A DNA stretch of 64,000 nt from Bacteroidota bacterium (GTDB lineage: Bacteria > Bacteroidota > Bacteroidia > Chitinophagales > Chitinophagaceae). The notes under the pieces were generated by a model. It was not told where the DNA came from. It saw nothing but the letters and a program-made list of their open reading frames with translations, and ran no database searches. Shown here piece after piece: positions 47,168 through 56,049 of the stretch. The DNA is taken from NCBI GenBank assembly GCA_024640255.1, contig JAHEFI010000009.1, positions 1-64,000 on the forward strand. The letters are read 5' to 3'. The translations under genes were made by a program, and so were the position numbers. Numbering within the stretch: the first letter of the stretch is position 1; every line of letters begins with the position of its first letter.

Positions 47168-48969
47168 TTTGCTTCTTTAGCAAAAGCCTCCATTAATATC
47201 TTGGTTTTTTGAGCACCTATCAGTTCCGTTAATAGGGAAGGGCTTGCTTTTTTTACCTTATTTGCAGATTTAAAATATTGCAGTAACAATTCTTTTGTTT
47301 TGGGGCCAATACCTGCAATCTCATCCAAACCTGTTTCTAGTGCTCCTTTAGAGCGCTTGCTTCTATGAAATTGAATACCAAAGCGGTGTACTTCGTCTCT
47401 GATATTTCTAATTAATTTATGTGCTTCGCTATTCCAATTTAATAAAATAGAATTAGTATCTCCAACAAAGAACAGCTCTTCAATATTTTTTGCCAATCCC
47501 ACCATGGTTACTTTGTCTTGAATACCTAATTCAGTGAGCGCTTCCAAAGCTGCATTTAGTTGACCTTTACCACCATCAATAATTATTAATTGAGGCAATG
47601 CTTGATTTTTAGAAAGTACAGAATGATATCTTCTATAAACAGATTCTTTCATGCTTGCAAAGTCGTTTATACCAACTACTGTTTTGATATTAAATTTTCT
47701 ATAATCAGATTTACTAGGTACCCCATTTTTAAAGCAAACCATTGCCGAAACTGGGTAAGCACCTTGAAAATTGGAGTTGTCAAAACACTCTATATGGGTA
47801 GGTACTGCTGAAAGATGTAATACTTCTTTCATTTCTTCCAATACCGTATTAGGAGCAATATCAGTAACTAATAATAAAGCCTGTTTGTGTTTCCATTCTT
47901 TTAATGCGTAGTCAGCATTTTTTTGAGAGAGGGCTAATAATTGTTCTTTTTCTCCCACTTTAGGAACGGTGTATTTAACATTTGGAATTAAATCATCTGG
48001 TTCAAAAGGAACAATAATCTCTGAAGCGGTAGAGCCAAGATGTGATCTAAAATAATGAATAGCAAAAGCAAGTACTGTTTCTTTGGATTCTTCCAAGGGC
48101 ACCGTTAAAGGCAACATATGTGTTTGTACAATCCTTCCTTCTTGTACCATTAAATAGTTAACATAAGCCTGGTCTTCAAAATGGGCAATACTAAACACAT
48201 CCATAGCATGTTGTTGCTTAATGTACACCACCGACTTTGTTTGATATTGTTCTAGTTCTTCAATTTTCTTTTTGGTTAATGCCGCTTTTTCAAATGCCAA
48301 TGCGCTTGATTGCTCACTCATTTCTTTATTTAAATGAGCGATCAAAGGTTTTACATTGCCTTTTAATAAATGCGTCACTTGGTCAATCAATTTTTCGTAT
48401 TCATCTTCTGATTGTAATCCTTGACAAGGCCCTTTACAATTTCCTAAATGGTACTCTAAGCAAACCTTGAATTTGCCTTTTTCAATATTTTTTGGACTTA
48501 GGGGAAGGGTGCAGGTTCTTAATGGAATGCTTTGCTTGATATGATTGATTAATTCTCTTACTGCAAACACATGGGTATAGGGTCCATAATAAGTGGAGCC
48601 ATCTTTTATTTTTCTTCTAGTTAAAAAAACTCTTGGAAAAGCTTCTTTTTTAATAACGATATAAGGATAGGTTTTATCGTCCTTTAAATTAATATTATAC
48701 TTTGGTTGATAGTTTTTGATTAACTCGTTTTCTAAAATAAAGGCATCATGTTCCGAGTTAACAATGGTAAATTGTATGTCTTTAATTTTTTGAACAAGCT
48801 CGATGGTCTTTAAACTATGCTGATTAGAATTAAAATAAGAGCTAACACGGTTTCTGATATTTTTAGCTTTCCCCACATACAATAGCTTGCCTTTTTCATC
48901 AAAATATTGATAAATTCCTGGTTCCTGAGGCAGGCTGGCCTGTATTTTCTTGAAAATTTCTCTTTCCAT
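47164..48969 (-). CDS. uvrC: Excinuclease ABC subunit C
   Basis: A 601-residue nucleotide-excision-repair nuclease. It has the GIY-YIG domain at the N-terminus (PGIYQYFDEKGKLLYVGKAKNI), a UVR region, the RNase H-like second nuclease domain (ECFDNSNFQG, IDGGKGQLNAA) and a C-terminal helix-hairpin-helix (LDEIAGIGPKTKELLL). Complete, normal length. Confidence 0.95.
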   Translation of the reverse strand: MEREIFKKIQASLPQEPGIYQYFDEKGKLLYVGKAKNIRNRVSSYFNSNQHSLKTIELVQKIKDIQFTIVNSEHDAFILENELIKNYQPKYNINLKDDKTYPYIVIKKEAFPRVFLTRRKIKDGSTYYGPYTHVFAVRELINHIKQSIPLRTCTLPLSPKNIEKGKFKVCLEYHLGNCKGPCQGLQSEDEYEKLIDQVTHLLKGNVKPLIAHLNKEMSEQSSALAFEKAALTKKKIEELEQYQTKSVVYIKQQHAMDVFSIAHFEDQAYVNYLMVQEGRIVQTHMLPLTVPLEESKETVLAFAIHYFRSHLGSTASEIIVPFEPDDLIPNVKYTVPKVGEKEQLLALSQKNADYALKEWKHKQALLLVTDIAPNTVLEEMKEVLHLSAVPTHIECFDNSNFQGAYPVSAMVCFKNGVPSKSDYRKFNIKTVVGINDFASMKESVYRRYHSVLSKNQALPQLIIIDGGKGQLNAALEALTELGIQDKVTMVGLAKNIEELFFVGDTNSILLNWNSEAHKLIRNIRDEVHRFGIQFHRSKRSKGALETGLDEIAGIGPKTKELLLQYFKSANKVKKASPSLLTELIGAQKTKILMEAFAKEAN

Positions 48970-48993
48970 GTGAGTAAGGGCAAAAATATGAAG

Positions 48994-49001
48994 TATTTTT
49001 G
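48994..49001 (+). promoter_or_regulatory. TATTTTTG -7 promoter box abutting the DUF2721 gene
   Basis: A perfect TAnnTTTG match ending four bases before the ATG at 49006, the same spacing as at gpsA. It supports the short start for that gene. Confidence 0.45.
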
Positions 49002-49005
49002 GGGT

Positions 49006-49449
49006 ATGGAATTATCTGTTAATATACCTGCCCTTTTATTTCCAGCTATTAGCTTAATCATGCTGGCATATACCAATCGTTTCTTGGCTTTATCCAATAG
49101 AGTAAGGGTCTTACATGACAAATACAATCAATTGGAACAAAGACATATAGTGTTTGGTCAAATAAAAAATATCAAATACAGAATTAAGCTAATTCAAAAT
49201 ATGCAAAGTTTTGGAGTAGCTTCTCTATTGTTATCTATTGTATCTATGTTTTTTATTTACATACAATATCAATTAGTGGCTCAATTTGTCTTTGGCATTA
49301 GTTTGATTACTTTTTGTATCTCTATCACCATTTCCTTAATTGAAATTAGATTAAGTACAAAAGCGATAGAACTTGAGTTAAGCGATATGGAAGGATTAGA
49401 AGATCCCTCTGTGATGGAATACTTGAAGAAAAAATTTGAAAGAGAGTAA
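49006..49449 (+). CDS. DUF2721-family small membrane protein
   Basis: A 147-residue protein with an N-terminal helix (VNIPALLFPAISLIMLAY) followed by TNRFLALSNRVRVLHDKY, a soluble stretch, two more helices (about 65-105) and a charged tail. This is the DUF2721 layout. Longer frames exist, but a promoter box lies just before this ATG. Function unknown. It ends exactly where the convergent ABC transporter gene ends. Confidence 0.75.
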   Translation: MELSVNIPALLFPAISLIMLAYTNRFLALSNRVRVLHDKYNQLEQRHIVFGQIKNIKYRIKLIQNMQSFGVASLLLSIVSMFFIYIQYQLVAQFVFGISLITFCISITISLIEIRLSTKAIELELSDMEGLEDPSVMEYLKKKFERE

Positions 49450-51216
49450 TTAGTTAGATTTTCTCTCACCAATTTGTTGTCTCCACATGGCATAGTATAA
49501 GCCTTTCTCTTCCAATAAACTTTGATGAGTTCCTTCTTCAATTACCTTGCCCTTTTCCAAAACATAAATTCTGTTGGCATGGATGATGGTGCTCAATCTA
49601 TGTGCAATCATAATGGTAATTTGCTCTCTCTCAGCTGAAAGTTCTCTGATGGTATCAGTGATAGACTCTTCCGTTAAACTATCTAAACTTGAAGTAGCTT
49701 CATCAAATATCAATAAATGCGGATGTCTTAACAAGGCTCTAGCAATAGATAATCTTTGTTTTTCTCCACCCGATAATTTTAGACCTCCTTCACCAATTAC
49801 GGTATCTAATCCATTTCCACCCTTGTCTAAAATATTGGTACAACTAGATTTGGTTAAAGCTTCTAACATTGCATCATCTGTTGCTTCAGGGGCAACAAAG
49901 GCCAAGTTTTCTCTGATAGTACCTGCAAATAATTGCGTGTCTTGAGTAACAAAACTAATTTGATTTCTCAGACCATTCATATCAATATTTCTAGTATCAG
50001 TGCCATTCACTAATATAGCCCCTTCCTGATTGCTGTATAGACCTACCAATAGTTTCACCAAAGTGCTTTTACCTGCTCCAGATGGACCAACAAAAGCCAC
50101 TGTTTCACCTTTTTTAGCAACAAAATTGATGTTGTCAATGGCTTTAAAATTAGCCGTTTGATGTTGAAAACCTACATTCTCGAAAGCCAATTGCTCAATA
50201 GCGCCAACATTGGTTGGGTTATTAGGAGTTTGTTCTGTTGGCTTATTCATCAAAGCTTCAAAATTTTGCAAAGAAGCTTCGGTCTCTCTGTAGCTCATGA
50301 TAATACTTCCAATCTCTTGCAAAGGTCCAAAAATAAAGAAGCTATAAAATTGTAAAGAAATTAATTGACCTACTGTTAAAATCTCTTTAAAGATCAACCA
50401 CATTAAAGTAAAAGTGATTACCTGTCTTAAAGCATTCACCATGGTTCCTTGAATAAAACTCAAAGAGCGAATATTCTTTACCTTCTTTAATTCTAGTGCA
50501 AGAATTTTATAGGTATTATTATTTAATCTATTAATTTCTTGTGTAGTTAAACCCAAGCTTTTCACTAATTCAATATTTCTTAAACTCTCCGTAGTAGTAC
50601 CAGCTAGGGTAGTGGTTTCTTTGACAATATTTTTTTGGATAGATTTAATCTTCTTACTTAATAAATTGGTTACGTAGGCAATCATACTTGCGCCACCAAT
50701 ATAGATAGGTATAATAGACCAATGCAATCTTGTAGCGTATATACTTACAAAAATTACACTTACTATAATGCCAAATAAAACATTCACTACATAACTAATG
50801 AATTTTTCACAATCAGTTCTTGCCTTGGTTAAAATAGACAAGGTTTCTCCACTTCTTTGATCTTCAAAAGCCTGGTAAGGCAATTGCATAGAATGCCTCA
50901 AGCCGTCTGTAAATAATGCTGCACCAAATTTTTGAATAATCACATTCACTACATAATCCTGAAAAGCTTTAGCAATTCTGCTTACCATGGCAGTACCCAC
51001 TAATAACAAAAGCATATTACCAACGCCCATTAAAAAAGCTGCTTCGTCTCTTGTATGACCACTTGCATCTTTAAAAGGGCTTTTTGCAAATTGGTCAATT
51101 AGCTTACCAAAAATCATTGGATCAAATAAAGAGAAAGTTTGGTTAATGGCCGCTAAAACGAATGCCAATAAAACTAGTGGCCTATAAGGGCGTATATATT
51201 TAAAAAGTATTTTCAT
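49450..51216 (-). CDS. ABC exporter, fused permease-ATPase (MsbA-like)
   Basis: A 588-residue half-transporter with six membrane helices in residues about 1-310 and an ATPase domain in about 340-580. Walker A is GPSGAGKSTLVKLL, the signature LSGGEKQRLSIARALL, and Walker B HLLIFDEATSSLD. It would act as a homodimer at the inner membrane exporting lipids or drugs; the substrate is not predictable. It is 31 bases downstream of engB. Confidence 0.9.
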   Translation of the reverse strand: MKILFKYIRPYRPLVLLAFVLAAINQTFSLFDPMIFGKLIDQFAKSPFKDASGHTRDEAAFLMGVGNMLLLLVGTAMVSRIAKAFQDYVVNVIIQKFGAALFTDGLRHSMQLPYQAFEDQRSGETLSILTKARTDCEKFISYVVNVLFGIIVSVIFVSIYATRLHWSIIPIYIGGASMIAYVTNLLSKKIKSIQKNIVKETTTLAGTTTESLRNIELVKSLGLTTQEINRLNNNTYKILALELKKVKNIRSLSFIQGTMVNALRQVITFTLMWLIFKEILTVGQLISLQFYSFFIFGPLQEIGSIIMSYRETEASLQNFEALMNKPTEQTPNNPTNVGAIEQLAFENVGFQHQTANFKAIDNINFVAKKGETVAFVGPSGAGKSTLVKLLVGLYSNQEGAILVNGTDTRNIDMNGLRNQISFVTQDTQLFAGTIRENLAFVAPEATDDAMLEALTKSSCTNILDKGGNGLDTVIGEGGLKLSGGEKQRLSIARALLRHPHLLIFDEATSSLDSLTEESITDTIRELSAEREQITIMIAHRLSTIIHANRIYVLEKGKVIEEGTHQSLLEEKGLYYAMWRQQIGERKSN

Positions 51217-51247
51217 AATTAATCTTTAATGATAATGCTCAGTAGCA

Positions 51248-51892
51248 TTAGTTATTTTCAGTGTCTTCTTTATATAATTGATTGTATCTATCTAAACAAG
51301 CTACCACTTCTTCTACACCTTCTTTTTTCTCTGCGCTAGTTACAAAAGCTTCTGGTAGGAAAGGGAAATGTTCTTTAAGGGTATCCATCATGGCTTTTAC
51401 ATTTCTAGCCACTACACCCGGTTTTTCTTTATCAGATTTGGTAAAGATGAGTGTAATGGGAATTTCCCATTGATACATTTGCTCTATAAATTCTAAATCT
51501 ATTTTCTGCGGAGCATGTCTACTGTCAATTAAGACAAATACCCTGCATAGATTGGGTCTTTTTCTTAAGTAGTTCTCAATCATTTGTTCCCATCTTCTTC
51601 TACTGCTTTGAGAAACTTTAGCAAAACCATATCCAGGTAAGTCTACAATATACCATTTGTCTGATGGACCTTTAACTCCACTATTACTAATTACCTCAAA
51701 GTGATTGATTAATTGTGTTTTACCAGGAGTACCAGATGTTTTAGCCAAATTTTTTTGTTGAACAATGGCATTAATAATAGATGACTTGCCTACATTACTT
51801 CTTCCAATGAATGCGTATTCAGGTGCATTCAATTTTGGACAAAGGTCAAAACTTGGACTAGATATTAAATAAGTGGCTTTGGTTATTTTCAT
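51248..51892 (-). CDS. engB: Ribosome biogenesis GTPase EngB (YsxC/YihA)
   Basis: A 214-residue GTPase for 50S assembly. G1 is GRSNVGKSS, G3 is DLPGYGFA and G4 is TKSDK. The length and RRRWEQMIENYLRKRP segment are typical. Confidence 0.95.
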   Translation of the reverse strand: MKITKATYLISSPSFDLCPKLNAPEYAFIGRSNVGKSSIINAIVQQKNLAKTSGTPGKTQLINHFEVISNSGVKGPSDKWYIVDLPGYGFAKVSQSSRRRWEQMIENYLRKRPNLCRVFVLIDSRHAPQKIDLEFIEQMYQWEIPITLIFTKSDKEKPGVVARNVKAMMDTLKEHFPFLPEAFVTSAEKKEGVEEVVACLDRYNQLYKEDTENN

Positions 51893-51907
51893 GATATTGG
51901 TAGTACT

Positions 51908-53425
51908 TTAAATGAGTACTTCTCCTGTCATCTCTTTTGGTATAGCAATATCCATCATCTTTAAAATACTTGGAGCAATATCTCCTAATTTGCCAGCTTT
52001 AACTGTGCCTTTCCATTCTTTATCAATTACAAATAATGGAACCAAATTAAGCGTATGTGCAGTGTTAGGGCTTCCGTCATCGTTCATCATGTAATCTGCA
52101 TTACCATGATCAGCGGTTAGAAAAATAGTATAACCATTAGCCAAACCAGCAGTAACAATTTTCTCTACACAGCTATCTACAGTTTCTACTGCTTTAATAA
52201 CAGCACTAAAAATACCTGTATGACCCACCATGTCTGCATTGGCGTAGTTCAAACAAATAAAATCTGCTGACCCTGCATTAATTTCTGGTAATAATTTCTC
52301 TGTTAATTCAGCAGCACTCATTTCTGGTTGCAAATCGTAAGTAGCTACTTTTGGAGAAGCTGCCATGATTCTTGATTCTCCTTCGAAAGGTACTTCTCTG
52401 CCACCGCTAAAGAAGAAAGTTACATGAGGATATTTTTCTGTCTCAGCAATTCTGATTTGTTTTTTGTGATGAGCTGCCAATACTTCACCTAAAGTATTTA
52501 CTAAATTATCATTTTCGAAAATTACATGAACATTTTGGAATGTTTCATCATACTTAGTGATGGTTGTGTAGTGTAATGCTAATTTTTTCATATTAAACTC
52601 ATGGAAATCTTTCTGAGTTAATACTTCTGTAATTTCTCTACAACGGTCTGTTCTGAAATTAAAGCACAATACTGCATCACCTTCTTCGATAGTTGCAATT
52701 GGAGATCCGTTTTCCACTAGAACAGTGGGTTTGATAAATTCATCTGTAATGTCTTTTGCATAATTGGCTTCAATGGCTGCAGTAGCAGAGCTAGCTGTTT
52801 CGCCGATGCCATTTACTAATGTATCGTATGCTAATTGAACTCTTTCCCAACGTTTATCTCTATCCATTGCATAATATCTTCCACTAACAGTAGCAATTTT
52901 ACCAACAGAACCAGCCAATGCTTTCTCTACATCTGTCACATAATCTAATCCGCTTTTTGGGTCTGTGTCTCTACCATCTGTAAACGCATGAATAAATACT
53001 TTTTCTAAACCCTCTGCTTTACAAATAGCACAAATTGCTTTTAAATGACTAGTATGTGCATGCACTCCACCATCACTTACTAAGCCCAATAAATGCAATG
53101 GCTTATTGTTTTCTTTTGCATATCTAATAGAAGCCAATAAAGTTGGATTGGAAGCTAGTTCTCCATCTCTTATTGCAACATTGATTCTTTGTAATTCTTG
53201 GTAAACAATTCTACCTGCTCCTAAATTTAAATGACCTACTTCACTATTACCCATTTGACCATCAGGCAAACCCACTTGCTCTCCACAAGTCACTAAAGTA
53301 CTATGAGGGTATTTATTATATAAGCTAGAAACAAAAGGCACTTTTGCATTTTGAATAGCGTCTGCTTTTGCAACCTGACCCAATCCCCAGCCATCCATGA
53401 TGACTAATATTACTTTTTTCGACAT
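51908..53425 (-). CDS. gpmI: Cofactor-independent phosphoglycerate mutase
   Basis: A 505-residue alkaline-phosphatase-superfamily enzyme interconverting 3- and 2-phosphoglycerate. It has the N-terminal metal Asp (LVIMDGWGLG), the catalytic serine in GQMGNSEVGHLNLGAGR, and the C-terminal metal sites in NYANADMVGHTG and FLTADHGNAD. The start at 53425 (MSKKVILVIMD) is preferred over a frame 15 codons longer. Confidence 0.95.
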   Translation of the reverse strand: MSKKVILVIMDGWGLGQVAKADAIQNAKVPFVSSLYNKYPHSTLVTCGEQVGLPDGQMGNSEVGHLNLGAGRIVYQELQRINVAIRDGELASNPTLLASIRYAKENNKPLHLLGLVSDGGVHAHTSHLKAICAICKAEGLEKVFIHAFTDGRDTDPKSGLDYVTDVEKALAGSVGKIATVSGRYYAMDRDKRWERVQLAYDTLVNGIGETASSATAAIEANYAKDITDEFIKPTVLVENGSPIATIEEGDAVLCFNFRTDRCREITEVLTQKDFHEFNMKKLALHYTTITKYDETFQNVHVIFENDNLVNTLGEVLAAHHKKQIRIAETEKYPHVTFFFSGGREVPFEGESRIMAASPKVATYDLQPEMSAAELTEKLLPEINAGSADFICLNYANADMVGHTGIFSAVIKAVETVDSCVEKIVTAGLANGYTIFLTADHGNADYMMNDDGSPNTAHTLNLVPLFVIDKEWKGTVKAGKLGDIAPSILKMMDIAIPKEMTGEVLI

Positions 53426-53502
53426 AAAATCTTTAATTTGTACCTCAAAGGTCCAAAAGAGTGAGCACATTTCAAACTTTAAGCCATTATAATACCCACA
53501 AA

Positions 53503-53892
53503 ATGCAGCTATTTCGTAAATACCTACTAATAATTAGTTTTTTGTTTTCATTTAGCAGCCTTTTTGCGCAAAATGACACAGAAAACTTGGTACAGATATT
53601 GCAAACTGCCAGTTTTAATAATTTATTGCCTTATTGGGGACAGCAAGTAGAAGTGAATATTATTCAACAAATCAATCAAAAGCAATTAAATGCTACAGCT
53701 GCTAATGAGCAATTGCAGGCATTTTTTAATAAACAAAATATTATTGGTTTTGAGAAGACTGCAGAAAGAAAATTGGGGAATACAATTTATGTTACTGGAA
53801 AGCTTTTATCTTCTCAAAATAAATATAGCCTCACTTTATTATTAGAAGTGAATAAGAAAGGTTTTGAAATTGTAAGTGTCAGAATAAGTTAA
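53503..53892 (+). CDS. DUF4783-like exported protein
   Basis: A 129-residue protein with a signal peptide (about 1-21, ending SLFAQ) and an alpha/beta domain similar to NTF2-like folds (LLPYWGQQVEVNI...GFEIVSVRIS). The match to DUF4783 is by size and pattern. It lies four bases before the SUI1-like gene, so the two share a transcript. No function is assigned. Confidence 0.65.
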   Translation: MQLFRKYLLIISFLFSFSSLFAQNDTENLVQILQTASFNNLLPYWGQQVEVNIIQQINQKQLNATAANEQLQAFFNKQNIIGFEKTAERKLGNTIYVTGKLLSSQNKYSLTLLLEVNKKGFEIVSVRIS

Positions 53893-53896
53893 AGTC

Positions 53897-54238
53897 ATGA
53901 GCAAGAAAAATAAAGGGGGAGCTAGTCCCATGGTCTATAGTACAGACCCTAATTTTAAAATAGAAGTGGAGGAAGAAAATATTGAAACCCTTTCTCCTGC
54001 AGATCAATTACTAAGAGTCATATTGGAAACCAAACATAGAGCAGGTAAAACTGTTACCATTGTATATGGCTTTGTGGGTAAAGAAGAAGACATGAATGTT
54101 TTAGGGAAATCCTTAAAAAATCATTGCGGCACCGGGGGGTCGGTAAAAGAGGGTGAAATTATCATTCAAGGAGATCACCGACAAAAAGTATTTCAGTACT
54201 TACAAAAAGCAGGGTATAAAAAAGTAAAATTGAACTAG
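53897..54238 (+). CDS. SUI1/eIF1-like translation factor (YciH family)
   Basis: A 113-residue protein with the SUI1 fold: ETKHRAGKTVTIVYGFVG, LGKSLKNHCGTGGSVKEGEI and IQGDHRQKVFQYLQKAGY. Bacterial YciH proteins influence start-codon fidelity, though the role in this lineage is not established. It ends in a four-base stop overlap (CTAG) with dnaX. Confidence 0.9.
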   Translation: MSKKNKGGASPMVYSTDPNFKIEVEEENIETLSPADQLLRVILETKHRAGKTVTIVYGFVGKEEDMNVLGKSLKNHCGTGGSVKEGEIIIQGDHRQKVFQYLQKAGYKKVKLN

Positions 54239-56028
54239 AAGTAAACTTCTAAATTTAATCTATCTTTTAATTCTTTCACAAGTGGATATTGCTCTGCAAT
54301 TCTTTCAAATTTTTGTTTGCTATTCAATCTTAAATGTAAAGGCACATCTTCTTTTTCTCCTGCAGCAACTAAAATGCTAAATTGAATGGCTCTGTTTTGA
54401 AAACGATCCCAGATTTTCTCCATCACACTCATTCTTTCTTGCTCTACAAATTTTTGTGCCACCAATGCTGGTACAGTTACCGTAAAATGAATAGGATCTT
54501 CAATTTGTAATTCTGCTAATTTGAAAGTTCCGGCAGAAGAGTGTTTGGTAGTGGTTTCCAAATAGGCAGTGTATTCATTCCAAACGGCTTGTAAAGTTTC
54601 TATATCCAAAGACTTGGATTCTTTTACTTCCTCAATTTGGTATTGACTTCCGTATTTTTCTTGAAGCGCAGCTAATAAATTTTTCTTGTTCCCGTTTTGA
54701 TCTACAGGCAGGCTGGTAATTTGCTTTGCAGCTTTTGCTGGGCTTGGCTCTGCTACAATGGGAGCTTCTTCCTTTTTTACTGGGGGGATTTTTACAGAAG
54801 ACTCGATTTCTAATTTTGCTTCCTTATTAACAACAATATTACTTAAAGGAATAATTTTCTTGGTCTTAATAGGGTAGTGTACGTCAACTAGTTTTTTTTT
54901 TACTAGCTGGCCATCTTCCATACTTAATGATAATGCTTGTTGTAAAAAGTTTAATTTAATTAAAGCTAGTTCAACATGTAATCTTTTATTTCTGGCCATT
55001 TTAAACTGAATCTCAGATTCATTTAAAATATTTAAGGCACTTACCAAATAAGAAGTATTTACTTTTTGAGCTGTACTTAGGTATTGATCCCTCCAGCCTT
55101 CAATGGATTCTAATAAATGGGCACTTGCTTTATCCTTACAAACCAATAAGTTTCTTATAAATCCGGCAAATCCATATAATACGGTATCGCCTTCAAAACC
55201 TTTCTGGTTAATTTCATCATATAATAACATTGCATGGGTTAGATCCTGCGCTGTTAAATAATCTAATAATTTAAAGAAATAGGCTTCGTCTAAAATATTC
55301 AGATGCTCTAAAGTATTGGCATAAGTCAATGAGCCGTTAGAAAAACTTACAATCTTATCTAAAATACTTAAAGCATCACGCATACAGCCTTCGCTTTTTT
55401 GAGCGATTAGTTGTAAAGCATTTTTCTCGGCTTTAATATGTTCTTTTTCTATAATTTCTTCTAAATGAACCACTGTGTCATTATTAGTGATTCTCTTAAA
55501 ATCGAAAATTTGACATCTACTTAAAATAGTAGGTAGAATTTTATGTTTTTCTGTAGTGGCTAAAATAAAAATAGCATAAGGCGGTGGTTCTTCTAATGTC
55601 TTTAAAAAAGCATTGAAGGCACTTGCACTTAACATGTGCACCTCGTCTACAATATAGACTTTGTATTTTCCAGCTTGAGGGGCGAATCTTACTTGCTCTA
55701 CTAGTGCTCTAATATCATCTACGGAGTTATTACTAGCAGCATCTAATTCGTGAATATTCATGCTAGCGCCTTTTTCAAAAGACACACAGCTCTCGCAAGT
55801 ATTACAAGCTTCCCCTTCTTTGGTGATTTGCGTACAGTTAATGGTCTTAGCTAAAATTCTTGCACAAGTCGTTTTACCCACACCTCTTGGTCCGCAGAAT
55901 AGAAAAGCATGAGCTAAATGGTTGTTTAAGATGGCGTTTTTTAGTGTAGTGGTAATATGAGCCTGTCCCACCACTGTATTAAAGTTTTGGGGCCTATATT
56001 TCCTAGCTGATACAACAAAATTTTCCAT
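54235..56028 (-). CDS. dnaX: DNA polymerase III subunit tau (and possibly gamma)
   Basis: A 597-residue clamp-loader ATPase. It has Walker A in CGPRGVGKTT, four zinc cysteines (CTQITKEGEACNTCESC), Walker B in YIVDEVHML, and sensor 1 in ILATTE. Domain III ends near residue 368, and the tau-specific part follows. At codons 376-379 (54892-54901) there is a run of ten A residues in the coding strand. Loss of one A gives an immediate TAG, and gain of one A gives a TGA three codons later, so slippage in either direction would yield a gamma-like protein of about 380 residues. The zero-frame product is full-length tau. Confidence 0.95.
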   Translation of the reverse strand: MENFVVSARKYRPQNFNTVVGQAHITTTLKNAILNNHLAHAFLFCGPRGVGKTTCARILAKTINCTQITKEGEACNTCESCVSFEKGASMNIHELDAASNNSVDDIRALVEQVRFAPQAGKYKVYIVDEVHMLSASAFNAFLKTLEEPPPYAIFILATTEKHKILPTILSRCQIFDFKRITNNDTVVHLEEIIEKEHIKAEKNALQLIAQKSEGCMRDALSILDKIVSFSNGSLTYANTLEHLNILDEAYFFKLLDYLTAQDLTHAMLLYDEINQKGFEGDTVLYGFAGFIRNLLVCKDKASAHLLESIEGWRDQYLSTAQKVNTSYLVSALNILNESEIQFKMARNKRLHVELALIKLNFLQQALSLSMEDGQLVKKKLVDVHYPIKTKKIIPLSNIVVNKEAKLEIESSVKIPPVKKEEAPIVAEPSPAKAAKQITSLPVDQNGNKKNLLAALQEKYGSQYQIEEVKESKSLDIETLQAVWNEYTAYLETTTKHSSAGTFKLAELQIEDPIHFTVTVPALVAQKFVEQERMSVMEKIWDRFQNRAIQFSILVAAGEKEDVPLHLRLNSKQKFERIAEQYPLVKELKDRLNLEVYF

Positions 56029-56049
56029 ACTTGACGCGCAATATACTAA

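Noticed and set aside
49574-49945. A 123-codon plus-strand frame inside the ABC transporter gene
   Set aside because: It lies antisense to the conserved ATPase domain; the transporter is clearly the real gene.
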